A DNA stretch of 64,000 nt, taken from contig JBEKDZ010000004.1 in the NCBI GenBank assembly GCA_050014095.1, forward strand, positions 248,001 through 312,000, read 5' to 3'. Positions 43,020 through 52,756 of this stretch are shown here, piece after piece. The translations under genes and the position numbers were made by a program. Origin of the DNA: RBG-13-51-18 sp050014095 (GTDB taxonomy: Bacteria; Chloroflexota; Dehalococcoidia; Dehalococcoidales; RBG-16-60-22). The notes below the pieces were generated by a model, which did not search any database, was not told the origin of the DNA, and saw only the letters and a list, made by a program, of their open reading frames with translations. The number at the start of each line of letters is the position of its first letter. Positions within the stretch are counted from its first letter, which is position 1.

Positions 43020-43171
43020 TCGCTTCTATTATCAAAACGTTTGGTTATTGTATCCCTCGTCTTCGCTCGGGACAAGTCTTGTATCTTGGTTTTTCCTCAT
43101 GTCATTCCTCCTTTCTTAACTGGTATCTATCCCTTACAGATGCTATCATGAATAAAAAGAGAAAGTAGTTT

Positions 43172-44578
43172 ATGGATATCAGCCTTACCTTTATGGGCGC
43201 TGCTCGCGGTGTGACCGGCTCCCGCTACTTGATAGAGACCAATGACACGACTATCCTCGTAGATTGCGGGCTGTACCAGGAAAGGAAGTTTTTACATCGG
43301 AACTGGGAACCTTTCCGATGTTCGCCGAGGAAGCTGGAGGCTGTTTTTCTGACCCATGCCCACCTGGACCACTCCGGTCTGCTCCCCAAGCTGGTGAAGG
43401 AGGGGTTCCGGGGTAGAGTATACTGCACGCCGGCTACCGCGGATATCGCTAAAATTATGCTGTTAGATTCTGCCCACCTGCAGGAAGAAGACGCCGCCTA
43501 TAAGAAAAAGAGACACCGGCAGGAGGGCAGGAAAGGCACCCATCCAGAAATACCCCTGTATACGGTCGCCGATGCCGAAGCAACTTTCCCCCTTTTCTCG
43601 CCCGTAGAATATAACCAGACGATTGACATCGGTCACGGCATCGAAGCCACTTTTTTTGATGCCGGGCATGTGCTCGGCTCGGCGATGATAAAGCTGCGGA
43701 TAAGCCAGGGCGGAGAAAAGAGGAGCATCGTTTTTTCTGGTGACATCGGCCGCTGGAACCGCCCCATCCTGGAAGACCCCAGCACCTTCCGCTTTACGGA
43801 TTATATCGTTATGGAGTCCACCTATGGCGACCGCAAGCACGAGGGCACCGAGGTAATCGGCGAAGAGCTGGCGGAAATCGTCAAAAGCACTTTCGCCGCC
43901 GGCGGCAATATCATCGTTCCCAGTTTCGCCCTGCAACGCGCCCAGGATATACTCTACTACCTCAATATTCTACTGTTGGAAAAACGCATACCCGTGTTGG
44001 ACGTCTACCTCGATAGTCCGATGGCGATAAAAATCACCGAGGTATATAAACGTCACGCCGAGCTATTGGACCAGGATATGAGAGAGTTGATACGCGAGCA
44101 CCGCTCCCCTTTCGATTTCCCCGGACTTAAAATGGTAGAAACAGTGGAAGAATCTAAAGCCCTGAACTCTATCAAAGGCACTATCATGATTATCGCCGGA
44201 GCCGGCATGTGCAACGGCGGCCGCATTAAACACCACCTTGTCCAAAATATCTCCCGCCCGGAGTGTACTGTATTATTCGTCGGCTATCAGGCGGTAGGCA
44301 CGCTGGGCAGGCAAATACTGGATGGCGCTAAAAGCGTTAGAATCCACGGCCAGCAATATCCCGTCCGCGCCCGGATTGCCCAGATTCAGGGGTTTTCCGC
44401 CCACGCGGATAGAGACGACCTGATGAAATGGCTTTCCAAATTATCAGTAAAGCCGAAGCATATTTTTATTACCCATGGAGAAATCGAAGCCGCGGAGGAG
44501 TTTAGTGAATTTTTAAGAAAAAATACCGGTTACGAGAACTCGGTGCCGAAATACGGCGCCACTGTCAAACTGGAATGA
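43172..44578 (+). CDS. MBL-fold beta-CASP ribonuclease-like protein
   Basis: The protein is 468 aa. The N-terminal metallo-beta-lactamase core has THAHLDHSG (His62, His64, Asp66, His67), DAGHVLGSAM, and FSGDIGRWNRPI. The beta-CASP insert includes VMESTYGDRKH and SFALQRAQDILYYL, and the C-terminus has GFSAHADRDDL and FITHGE. This combination matches the CPSF/IntS11-like RNase group. It likely processes RNA in the cytoplasm with two zinc ions. No GGAGG is seen just upstream but AAAGAGAAAG is. Confidence 0.9.
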   Translation: MDISLTFMGAARGVTGSRYLIETNDTTILVDCGLYQERKFLHRNWEPFRCSPRKLEAVFLTHAHLDHSGLLPKLVKEGFRGRVYCTPATADIAKIMLLDSAHLQEEDAAYKKKRHRQEGRKGTHPEIPLYTVADAEATFPLFSPVEYNQTIDIGHGIEATFFDAGHVLGSAMIKLRISQGGEKRSIVFSGDIGRWNRPILEDPSTFRFTDYIVMESTYGDRKHEGTEVIGEELAEIVKSTFAAGGNIIVPSFALQRAQDILYYLNILLLEKRIPVLDVYLDSPMAIKITEVYKRHAELLDQDMRELIREHRSPFDFPGLKMVETVEESKALNSIKGTIMIIAGAGMCNGGRIKHHLVQNISRPECTVLFVGYQAVGTLGRQILDGAKSVRIHGQQYPVRARIAQIQGFSAHADRDDLMKWLSKLSVKPKHIFITHGEIEAAEEFSEFLRKNTGYENSVPKYGATVKLE

Positions 44579-44610
44579 AAGCTAGTGGAAATACCTCTTA
44601 AGGAGGGATA

Positions 44611-45291
44611 ATGAACAACGAATATGAAATCAACCAAATGGTCAAGGAAGACTCGTGGCGCATGTTCCGTATCATAGGAGAATTCGTTGAAGGCTTCGAT
44701 AGTCTGGCCAGCATTGTGCCGGCGGTGACGATATACGGCTCTGCACGCACCAAACCGGACAACAAAGTGTATACGCAGGCTGAAGAGATAGCCGCCTTGT
44801 TGGGCAAAGCCGGCTTTAACATTATGACCGGCGGGGGCCCCGGCGTCATGGAGGCCGCCAATATGGGGGCGCGCAAGGCAGGTGTTAAATCCGTCGGGCT
44901 TAATATCCAGCTACCGGTAGAACAAGCGTGTAACGTTTATGCGGATAAAACTATTACCTTCCATCACTTCTTCGTCCGCAAGGTTATGCTGGTAAAATAC
45001 GCCACCGCTTTCATCATCATGCCGGGAGGTCTGGGCACTATGGACGAGCTTACCGAGGTGCTCAATCTCATCCAGACGCATAAGATTATGCCCTTCCCGG
45101 TAATATTGTTCTCCAGCGAATATTGGGGCGGTTTTCTGGACTGGCTGAAAAATACGGTGTTGGCACAAGGTAATATTTCTGAAGAGGACTTCGAGCTGTT
45201 AAGGGTGTTCGATTCGCCTGCGGAAGTCGCCGGCGCGGTAGTAAATTGGTATACCAGGCAGGAACTTACAGGACGGAAGGCTTTGCAGTAA
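44611..45291 (+). CDS. LOG-family protein (TIGR00730 Rossmann fold)
   Basis: The protein is 226 aa, with AAGGAGGG before the ATG. It has GGGPGVMEAANMGARKAG and PGGLGTMDELTEV, the two conserved motifs of the LOG/lysine-decarboxylase-like family. Plant members release cytokinin by phosphoribohydrolase action on nucleoside monophosphates; bacterial members are nucleotide 5'-monophosphate phosphoribohydrolases. Lies 33 bp downstream of the MBL gene and may be cotranscribed. Confidence 0.9.
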   Translation: MNNEYEINQMVKEDSWRMFRIIGEFVEGFDSLASIVPAVTIYGSARTKPDNKVYTQAEEIAALLGKAGFNIMTGGGPGVMEAANMGARKAGVKSVGLNIQLPVEQACNVYADKTITFHHFFVRKVMLVKYATAFIIMPGGLGTMDELTEVLNLIQTHKIMPFPVILFSSEYWGGFLDWLKNTVLAQGNISEEDFELLRVFDSPAEVAGAVVNWYTRQELTGRKALQ

Positions 45292-45341
45292 CTAGCTATC
45301 CTCTATCAATATTAGAATTGAGTAATCTAAGACTGTACGTC

Positions 45342-47096
45342 CTAGTCTTTTTTCGCGTCCTTTTTCCATGCCTCCGCCCTGGCAATAAGCTCACGGGCGG
45401 CTTGCAGGGCGCTTTCCGAATACTGCTGTCCCCCGAGCATCATCGCCAGCTCTTTTTCCCGTGCCTCCCCCTGGAGGGGCTCGATGGTGCTGACCGTACG
45501 GTCGCGGGCGGTTTGTTTGCTAACGCGGTACTGGGCATCGGCGAAGGCAGCAATCTGCGGTAAATGCGTCACGCAAATTACCTGGTGGTGTTGCGCTAGT
45601 TTCCACAGCTTACGACCAACGACCTCACCACTACGTCCCCCGATGCCGATGTCGATTTCATCGAAGATGAGCACCGGAATCGTGTCGGCTTCCGCCAGGG
45701 CGCTTTTCAACGCCAGCATGAAGCGCGAAATCTCACCGGTGGAGGCGATTTTATCGAGCGCTTTGGCCGGCTCGCCCGGATTGGTCGATGCCAGGAAAGC
45801 GACGTCGTCCACGCCATTATTGTTGAATTTGTAATATTTGCCATCGGGTAAAGGAATGCCTTCCGGCGAGGGCTCCTGCGTTATCGATACAATGAATTCT
45901 ACCCGACCCATGCTTAGCTCGGCGAGCTCTTTCTTCACCGCCGCGGCAATCTTTTGCGCCGCCTTGGTCCTATCCTGCGAAAGTTTGGAGGCTAAAGCGC
46001 CCATTTCTTTTTTCAGCTGCTCGCGCTGTTTTTCCAGCTCTTCACGCCGCTCGGTTGAGGATATCAGCCCCGTTAATTCCTTTTCGGCTTTGGCGAGGTA
46101 AGCTAACACCTCGCTGATAGAACTTCCGTATTTCCTTTTCAAGCTCTTTAACAGTTCGAGTCGGTTCTGTACCTCTTCGAGCCTTTGCGGGTCGAAGTTG
46201 AGGTTATCGCCGTAAGCGTGGATTTCCCGCGCCAGCTCTTCGAGCGAGTTAATGATTCCCTCCAGATTAGTCATTTTGGGCTGTAGCGACGAATCGGTAT
46301 CGACTATCTGCTTCATCAGCGGGAGGGTTTCATTGACCTTATCCAGAGCCGAGGCGGCGGCCATGGCGCTGTCTTCGCCGTAGATAATGCGGTAGATTTC
46401 TAAAGACGCCGCTTTAAGCTTTTCCGCCGATGTTAAAATAGTCAGTTCCTTCTGCAGCGTTTCCTCTTCGCCTTCCTGCAGCTCGGTTTTTTTTATTTCA
46501 TCAACCTGGAAATTGAGCAGCTCGATATGCCGCGCCAGCTCCTGCTCATCGCGGGATAGCGACCGGATTTCCTTTTCCATCTGGTGCAGCATGGTGGTTG
46601 CTTCAGAGAAAACGCGCCGCTTTTCCTGTGTATGGGCGTAAGCGTCCAGGTAGTCCAGGTGGTGGCTTCTATTCAGCAGGGAGAGGTGCTCACTCTGGCC
46701 ATGAATATCGACCATCGCCGCGCCGATATCCTTCAGTAACGCCCTTGATACCGCCTGCCGGTTTACCCGCGGCGTGGTGCGACCCTGCCGCTTAATCTCG
46801 CAGGTAAGGAGAACCGTACCGTCGCTGGAATCGAGTCCCTTTTCTGCCAGTAAAGCTTGCAGGGTTTGATTCTGCTCACCATCATCTTGGTGGAAAATTC
46901 CTTCGACCCGGGCTTCAGCGGCGCCGTGACGGATATCTTCCTCCTGCGCTTGGCCGGATAGCAGCGCTTCGACGGCGTCCACCACGAGCGACTTGCCGGC
47001 GCCGGTCTCGCCGGTGATAACGTTCATGCCGGCGGACGGCTTCCAGTTTATCTCTTCGATGATGCCGAAGTCTTTTACCGATAGTTCGTCCAGCAT
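45342..47096 (-). CDS. recN: DNA repair protein RecN
   Basis: The protein is 584 aa, SMC-like. The Walker A motif is ITGETGAGKSLVVDAVEALL (~residues 27-46); coiled coils flank the middle; the C-terminus has the Walker B VLIFDEIDIGIGGRSGEVV and the family-typical QVICVTHLPQIAAFAD. It helps in double-strand break repair by holding DNA ends. DUF72 lies 3 bp upstream on the same strand, so it is the second gene of a two-gene operon. Length matches the family. Confidence 0.95.
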   Translation of the reverse strand: MLDELSVKDFGIIEEINWKPSAGMNVITGETGAGKSLVVDAVEALLSGQAQEEDIRHGAAEARVEGIFHQDDGEQNQTLQALLAEKGLDSSDGTVLLTCEIKRQGRTTPRVNRQAVSRALLKDIGAAMVDIHGQSEHLSLLNRSHHLDYLDAYAHTQEKRRVFSEATTMLHQMEKEIRSLSRDEQELARHIELLNFQVDEIKKTELQEGEEETLQKELTILTSAEKLKAASLEIYRIIYGEDSAMAAASALDKVNETLPLMKQIVDTDSSLQPKMTNLEGIINSLEELAREIHAYGDNLNFDPQRLEEVQNRLELLKSLKRKYGSSISEVLAYLAKAEKELTGLISSTERREELEKQREQLKKEMGALASKLSQDRTKAAQKIAAAVKKELAELSMGRVEFIVSITQEPSPEGIPLPDGKYYKFNNNGVDDVAFLASTNPGEPAKALDKIASTGEISRFMLALKSALAEADTIPVLIFDEIDIGIGGRSGEVVGRKLWKLAQHHQVICVTHLPQIAAFADAQYRVSKQTARDRTVSTIEPLQGEAREKELAMMLGGQQYSESALQAARELIARAEAWKKDAKKD

Positions 47097-47099
47097 GAC

Positions 47100-47996
47100 C
47101 TAGCGGTCTCCCTTTTTACTTTCAGTATCGCTTGTATCCTTGATTATTTCAAGGTTGAGGGGTAGCTGCTCAAACGGCATTTTCAGCGCTTTTTTCAAAT
47201 CGTTGGCATTGCGCGGTGCGTAGGCCTGCCAGTGGTTATTGAAGAAAGCGAAGAGCAATTTCACCTTTTCCGCGGCGACTTTGACCCTTGCCGCCAGCTC
47301 ATTGATTTCTTCCGCAGAGTAAAGATATTTGTAGCGCGTTTCCGCATCCCCTGTCCACCAGTCTTTAGCGTTCCGGCCGTGAAAGCGGAAATAGGCGATA
47401 TCGGCCGTTACGGGCGTCTCTACGGCAACCGACGTGCTGAACTTAGGCTCATCAATCTGCACCCAAGCCATGTTGTTTTCCTTAAGAAAGCCGGCGGTGC
47501 TGGCATCATCGCTCCAGGAGCGGTGCCTTAGCTCGACCGCTATTTTATATTCGCCAAAGGCTTTAGCGATAGCCCCGAGCCTCTGCCTTCCGTAGGCGTC
47601 GTTTTTAAAGCTGGGGGGAAACTGCGTCAGCAACGCCCCGAGTTTGTTGGCTTTAGCCAGCGGTTCGAGGCACTTTTTAAAAAGGTCGACATCGCTCTGG
47701 GCGATAACCGCCGCCTCGCCGGTGGCTGCCTGGTACATTTTGGGGTGGGTGAACTTTTGCCAGAGCTTGACGGCGAAAAGGAATCCTTTTGGTACACGCT
47801 TTACCCAGTTATAAACATAGCCGGGGTTGGGGGGACGGTAGAAAGAGGAGTTAAGCTCGACGGTGTTGAAGAACTGACTATAATACTCCAGCTCGTTGAT
47901 TTTGCCCGGGGGATAGAAAAAGCCCTGCCAGGTGCCCTCACCTTTAGGGTAAGACCAGCCGGATGTGCCGATATAGATAGTTGCTTCCGAGGACAT
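47100..47996 (-). CDS. DUF72 family protein
   Basis: The protein is 298 aa, TIM-barrel DUF72: IYIGTSGWSYP at the N-terminus, FNTVELNSSFYRPP, FLFAVKLWQKFTHPKMY, LLTQFPPSFK, VELRHRSW, and YFRFHGRN are the usual motifs. Function unknown; the fold resembles TIM-barrel endonucleases. It is cotranscribed with recN. Confidence 0.92.
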   Translation of the reverse strand: MSSEATIYIGTSGWSYPKGEGTWQGFFYPPGKINELEYYSQFFNTVELNSSFYRPPNPGYVYNWVKRVPKGFLFAVKLWQKFTHPKMYQAATGEAAVIAQSDVDLFKKCLEPLAKANKLGALLTQFPPSFKNDAYGRQRLGAIAKAFGEYKIAVELRHRSWSDDASTAGFLKENNMAWVQIDEPKFSTSVAVETPVTADIAYFRFHGRNAKDWWTGDAETRYKYLYSAEEINELAARVKVAAEKVKLLFAFFNNHWQAYAPRNANDLKKALKMPFEQLPLNLEIIKDTSDTESKKGDR

Positions 47997-48084
47997 AACA
48001 GTATCCTTTGAGGTAATTATACGAGAAGAACCGAAAAGTTAAAAGTTAAAACTCAAAGTTTTGAGATAATATCTGGGTACTTAT

Positions 48085-48245
48085 AAAATATATTTCCTCT
48101 CCCCTTGTGGGAGAGGATTTAGGTGAGGGGGATATGGGATATAAGATTAAAACTTTGTTTTCACCCTCACCCTGCCCTCTCCCATCAAGGGAGAGGGTTT
48201 TTTAGGGAAGAAAAGGAAGAGGGGGCTTCCGCCCCCTCTTAAAGT
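48085..48245. repeat. Compound palindromic repeat
   Basis: CCTCTCCC...GGGAGAGG at 48097-48118, then CCCTCTCCC...GGGAGAGGG at 48175-48200, then GAGGGGGCTTCCGCCCCCTCTT (48220-48240), the last probably acting as the terminator for the NrfD gene on the minus strand. Non-coding. Confidence 0.65.
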
Positions 48246-48266
48246 GTTTTTACTTTACTTTCTAAG

Positions 48267-49148
48267 TTATTCCGCCGGCAGTAGCGGCGCGTAAACGCCG
48301 GCTTTCAGAATGGCAAATCTTAAAGCCAGACCACCGATAATTTCACACACGACGGCGGTAATCAGGAGTCCGGATGCCGCCTCGCCGGTAAAGTAGGTGG
48401 TTACGGAAATTACGACCGGCACGGCGATGCCGAACAGGAAGACGCCTATCCAGAAAAGCGGCGCCAGCGCCCCGCCGATGAGCCTCACTACCGCATCCTT
48501 GGCGGCGGTGCTGCTATAGGTGGCGTTCCAGAGGTACACGCCGACGATAACGGCGAAAGCAATCAGCACCACACGGATGATATTTTCCAGTGTGGCAATC
48601 TGGGAGCTGTCCTGGCCAATCATCACCGCCAGGAGAATCGCCAGACCGCCGCTGATACCGCAGGTGACGAAGAGAATCGGCACAATGGCGGAGTTCCACA
48701 CCTTAATCGCGTTAACATAGCTGACCGCGAAGCCGGTATAGATGGACTGGGCGAAGGCGAAGATGCCGGCAACAACTTTAAGCGCGTTGATGGCGGTGGT
48801 CGCCTGAGGCACCCATTGGGAAAGTATAAGTTGTAGCGTCGTAAAGCCTAGAAACAGCATGATGAAGATGAAGCCGCGGGCAATCCAGGATGTCTTGGGT
48901 TTCATGAACATCCGCCAGAAGCGTACGGGGTGGGTGAGGTGTATCATGTAAGATACGCCCATGCAGCCCGCCAGCAGCCAGGCGATGAACATACCCAGCA
49001 GGTTATCGAAGTAAGCCGCTGCCAGGTATAAGCCGCCGCTGATGCCTCCCAGGAAGAAGGCGAAAGCGATAAAGTTACCTCTTCCGTCTATCCAGTCTTT
49101 CTGTTGCTGGTATTTGACCATGAATTCAAACGGTTTTATATTACTCAT
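48267..49148 (-). CDS. NrfD/PsrC-type membrane subunit
   Basis: The start is ATG 49148 with GGGAGG 11 bases upstream; an earlier frame opening at 49208 overlaps the FeS gene. About 293 aa with eight to nine hydrophobic helices (ISGGLYLAAAYFDNLLGMFIAWLL and others), NrfD superfamily. In this setting it would be the quinone-binding membrane anchor for the molybdopterin/FeS complex encoded just upstream. Third gene of the operon. Confidence 0.85.
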   Translation of the reverse strand: MSNIKPFEFMVKYQQQKDWIDGRGNFIAFAFFLGGISGGLYLAAAYFDNLLGMFIAWLLAGCMGVSYMIHLTHPVRFWRMFMKPKTSWIARGFIFIMLFLGFTTLQLILSQWVPQATTAINALKVVAGIFAFAQSIYTGFAVSYVNAIKVWNSAIVPILFVTCGISGGLAILLAVMIGQDSSQIATLENIIRVVLIAFAVIVGVYLWNATYSSTAAKDAVVRLIGGALAPLFWIGVFLFGIAVPVVISVTTYFTGEAASGLLITAVVCEIIGGLALRFAILKAGVYAPLLPAE

Positions 49149-49173
49149 TTCTCTATGCCTCCCTTCTTCTTGT

Positions 49174-49821
49174 TTAGTCGATAAAGGAGATAGACGGCTG
49201 CGTGTCAAATTCGGGATGGAACGCGTGGCCGTGCTTTTCCTTGATTACCCGGTTAATTTCGCTGTTCGGGTCGTCGAGGTCGCCGAAGTGTATCGCCTTG
49301 GTCGGGCAGACGATGACACAGGCGGGCGTAGCATCACGGTCGACGCCGGGGGTCAGCCCCGCCGCTATGCCGGAGTCTATCCGCTCTTTACAGAAAACGC
49401 ACTTCTGCACCACACCGGGTGTATGCGGGTATAACAGTTTGCCGATTTTCTCGTGCTCGGTCAGTTCCTGCCCCGGGAAGTATTGTGAATCCGCATCATC
49501 GTACATCTGCCGCGCCTGATAGGGGCAGGCGACCATACAGTAACGGCAGCCCACGCACTTGGTATCGTCTACCCAGACGATGCCGTCTTCACGCTGCTGG
49601 GTGGCGCCGGTGGGGCAGACTTTAACGCATTTGGGCTCGGCGCAGTGATTGCAGCGAATCGAATATATCAGCTTGGTTACCTGGGGATATTTCCCCTGCT
49701 CCCCAATAAGCACCCGGTTCCAGAAAATTTTGGGCGGTAGGAAGTGCTCGGCTTTACAGGCTAAAACGCAGGCGTTGCAGCCGATGCATCTTTTAAGCTC
49801 TATTGCCATTCCCCATCTCAT
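49174..49821 (-). CDS. Four-cluster ferredoxin subunit (PsrB/DmsB-like)
   Basis: 215 aa. The start at 49821 is supported by AGGAGGT eight bases upstream and overlaps the stop of the molybdoenzyme gene (ATGA). Four cysteine groups: CIGCNACVLAC, CNHCAEPKCVKVC, CVGCRYCMVAC, and CVFCKERID with a late CVIVCP, which is the usual set for four [4Fe-4S] clusters. It transfers electrons between the molybdenum subunit and NrfD. Confidence 0.93.
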   Translation of the reverse strand: MRWGMAIELKRCIGCNACVLACKAEHFLPPKIFWNRVLIGEQGKYPQVTKLIYSIRCNHCAEPKCVKVCPTGATQQREDGIVWVDDTKCVGCRYCMVACPYQARQMYDDADSQYFPGQELTEHEKIGKLLYPHTPGVVQKCVFCKERIDSGIAAGLTPGVDRDATPACVIVCPTKAIHFGDLDDPNSEINRVIKEKHGHAFHPEFDTQPSISFID

Positions 49822-52586
49822 AGTTTTGGACCTCCTACTCCATCGAATTCGATTCTATGGTCGATTTTATAGACTTTGACCATGGTGGCGGTTTCCTGGC
49901 TCCAGCACACCGGGCAAGCGTGTTTGGCATCGGACTCCAGCAGGATGTTGAAGTTGGTGCCCTTGCCGTAAGCTATCGGCGCGCCTTTTGCCCAGGCTCC
50001 CGAGCAGGCGGAAATCGATATGGTCCTGGGGTGCTGCCCCTGCATCGTCTTTAGAGTTCCGGTGGTCTTGCGTCCGTAGGACGATTCCAAGCAGATGAGG
50101 TCGCCGTCTTTTAAGCCTTTTTTCTTGGCGGTATCCGCGTTCATGGTGATGTTATAGGTATAGGGGTTCATCTGGCTGACCTCGTCCAGCCACGGCATTT
50201 CCATCGTGTACGTGCCGTTATGCAGGATATCGCGGTAAGAGAAACTATACAGGTCGAATTCTTTAGTTTCTTCTCTGGCTACCTGCGCCGGGAAGTAGCT
50301 GATAAGCGGGGTGAATTGTTCCCACTCCAGCTCCATACCGGTGGTCTTGGCGTTTTTCATGATTTCTTCTTTTAGCTCGGCGATGTGCTCCATGTAGATG
50401 GGAATACGCACATCAACGTACCATCTCCAGTAGGCTTCTTTGACCTTCTTGTCCCAATGGATGGTGCCCTCTTTGGAGATGTATTTCAGGCCGTGCTTTT
50501 CGCCGAAGTAGAACTTGAAAGCGCGGTCCATCATCTCGTGATAGGTGATTTTTTCTTCGGGTTTTATGAGAACAGTCACTTTGCTTGGGTCAATCATCTT
50601 GACGTCCCTGACAGAGGCGATATCGCCGCTGATGAGCGCCTCGCCGCCGAAGCTGGAGAAGTAGACGTTATAGTAGGCGTTCATCTCGGCTCTCATGCCG
50701 AGCCGGTCAGCGATTTCCCAGAGGGCTTCAACTTTGTTCTTCCGCTCGAACGCGGGCTGAACCACCGGCTGGCGGATGGGGAAATCCCAGCCTTCCATGC
50801 CGATGGGGTAGTTGAAGAAGGGACCATGGGAAGAGAAGAGGCAGTAGGTTTCCAGCGGATGGCAGTCCGGCAGGACGATATCCGCGAAACCTTCGCAGAA
50901 CTCGTTGGGCAGAATGTTGAAGGAGACGATGAACGGTATCCGCTTGAAGAAGTCCTCGGCGATTTCGCGGTTCTGGGTGCTGCGCACCATGTTGGCGCCG
51001 AAAATCATCGCCATTTCTATCTCGTAAGGTCTGCCCAGGTTGTCCCAGTATTTCTGAAAGTCCGAGGTGACCGGGTGGGGGGAAAACGAGGCCGTCGGCA
51101 CCAGCTCTTTCATCAGGACAGTATCGGGTACTTTTGATTCCTCTACCGGCCAGGGCTTATGTTCCATAAAAGTCCCCGCCGTCAACATGCCGTCGCGGCA
51201 GGGATAGGGTATAACCTTAAAGCGTCCCGTTTCCGGATAGCCGCCGACGTAAGCCGGCCAGCCGAGTGTGCCGCCGGGCACGTCCATCGCGCCCACGATA
51301 GCGTTGAGCAGGCACATGGCGCAGTAGCTCTGGGCGGAGTTGGTGTGTCCCTGACCGCCGCGGAACATGATAGCTGCAACCGGGCGGAGGGGCAGCTTTT
51401 CGCCTTCGATTTCGATGGTAGCGCCGACCATTGCCGCATCGGCCCATTCTTTAGCGATGCGTCGCACCGTCGCCGCCGGAACCGTGCTTTCTTTTTCGGC
51501 GTATTCCGGTGTGTATTGCTTAACATGGTCCTTCACCAGCTGGAAGGACGGATGGCACTTAACGCCTTGAGCGGTATATTCACCCAGTATAGCGAAGTCC
51601 TTGATAGTCGGGTCGTTAAAGACCTTAGCTTTCTTATCCACCGGGTCCCAGATTAAAGGCTTGTTAGTTTTCTTATCGCGGACATATCTCATGTCTTTAC
51701 CGATAAGATAAGGTCCGTTGGTCTTTTTCTTGATAAAGTCGGCGTCGTAAACATTTAGCTCGTTGAGGATGATGTTGGTCATCGCCAGGGCGACGATAGC
51801 ATCGGTGCCAGGCAGAATGGGCACCCACTCGGTCGCTTTGCCGCCGCCGAAGTTGCAGATGGGGTCGAAAACGACGTTTTTCAAGCCCCGGGAGCGCGCG
51901 TCTGCCGAGAGCCTCATGTTGAAGCCCATGGAGTGCCCGGAGCCGGTGCCTTTGTTGGAGCCCATCTGGATGACGTAGTTGCAGTACTTCCAGTCCGGTA
52001 CGATTGACCACGAGGCATGGTATAAACCGGCGCCCATATGCGAGCCACTGCCGCAGTGTAAACCAGCCCCGCCGACATACCAGTTCTTGGTGCCGAATAC
52101 CGCCCCGAAGACGCCGAAGCCCAGGGGCAGGTCAGGTCCGCTGCCGGCTGAAGGCGTGCCGCCGTGGAGTAGTTTGTTAGGATTCTCGGCGCGGATTTTC
52201 TTAAGCTTGGCGGCAATCTCATCGAGCGCTTCGTCCCAGGAAATCCGCTTCCATTGCGGGTCCTCGAAGAGTCCTTTCTTGGGATTAGTCCGCCTCATCG
52301 GGTAGTTGAAGCGGTTAGGGTCGTAGAGGGCCTGTATCATGGCTTCGCCCTTGGCGCAGAGACCGCCGCGGGAACCGAAGTCGTTATCCGGCTCGCCCTC
52401 AATCTTGACGATAACCCCGTTTACCCGGTGCGCGCGGATGGTGCAGGTGCCGTAGCATCCGCCGCACGTGGATTTTACCCAGGTATCGTCCCAGATTTCC
52501 GGGTTACCCTTTACGGATAGACCTCTGACCGGTTTATTTTTAGCCGTTTTGCTTTTAACCGGCCGGTCTTTTGTTTTAATAACCAT
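49818..52586 (-). CDS. Molybdopterin oxidoreductase catalytic subunit (DMSO reductase family)
   Basis: The protein is 922 aa. The N-terminus holds Cys41, Cys44, Cys48 and Cys77 (CGGCYGTC then GGLCAKG), binding one [4Fe-4S]; the bis-MGD core includes GTPSAGSGPDLP, FDPICNFGGGKATEWVPILPGTDA, RGGQGHTNSAQ, and the C-terminal molybdopterin dinucleotide-binding domain starts near MNADTAKKKGLKDGDLI. No twin-arginine signal is seen, so the site faces the cytoplasm unless the partner carries one. Similar to polysulfide/thiosulfate/tetrathionate reductase-like enzymes, substrate unknown. First gene of the operon with FeS and NrfD subunits. Confidence 0.9.
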   Translation of the reverse strand: MVIKTKDRPVKSKTAKNKPVRGLSVKGNPEIWDDTWVKSTCGGCYGTCTIRAHRVNGVIVKIEGEPDNDFGSRGGLCAKGEAMIQALYDPNRFNYPMRRTNPKKGLFEDPQWKRISWDEALDEIAAKLKKIRAENPNKLLHGGTPSAGSGPDLPLGFGVFGAVFGTKNWYVGGAGLHCGSGSHMGAGLYHASWSIVPDWKYCNYVIQMGSNKGTGSGHSMGFNMRLSADARSRGLKNVVFDPICNFGGGKATEWVPILPGTDAIVALAMTNIILNELNVYDADFIKKKTNGPYLIGKDMRYVRDKKTNKPLIWDPVDKKAKVFNDPTIKDFAILGEYTAQGVKCHPSFQLVKDHVKQYTPEYAEKESTVPAATVRRIAKEWADAAMVGATIEIEGEKLPLRPVAAIMFRGGQGHTNSAQSYCAMCLLNAIVGAMDVPGGTLGWPAYVGGYPETGRFKVIPYPCRDGMLTAGTFMEHKPWPVEESKVPDTVLMKELVPTASFSPHPVTSDFQKYWDNLGRPYEIEMAMIFGANMVRSTQNREIAEDFFKRIPFIVSFNILPNEFCEGFADIVLPDCHPLETYCLFSSHGPFFNYPIGMEGWDFPIRQPVVQPAFERKNKVEALWEIADRLGMRAEMNAYYNVYFSSFGGEALISGDIASVRDVKMIDPSKVTVLIKPEEKITYHEMMDRAFKFYFGEKHGLKYISKEGTIHWDKKVKEAYWRWYVDVRIPIYMEHIAELKEEIMKNAKTTGMELEWEQFTPLISYFPAQVAREETKEFDLYSFSYRDILHNGTYTMEMPWLDEVSQMNPYTYNITMNADTAKKKGLKDGDLICLESSYGRKTTGTLKTMQGQHPRTISISACSGAWAKGAPIAYGKGTNFNILLESDAKHACPVCWSQETATMVKVYKIDHRIEFDGVGGPKL

Positions 52587-52756
52587 CTGTATTTCCCACC
52601 TCCTTATAGAATTTTCAAAAATACAGTTTTACCGATAGTCTTTTCATTTATAGACCGGTTCGAAATCTGCAGAGACAGTATTTCCACCGGTTCGTAATAT
52701 TCAAAGTCTTCTTAACTTGTTAGCCTCCTCCTGTTAAAAGAACTTTATATAGTCGC

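Noticed and set aside
49148..49208. Longer N-terminus of the NrfD protein
   Set aside because: It would overlap the FeS gene and is Arg/Ser-rich; ATG 49148 has GGGAGG upstream.
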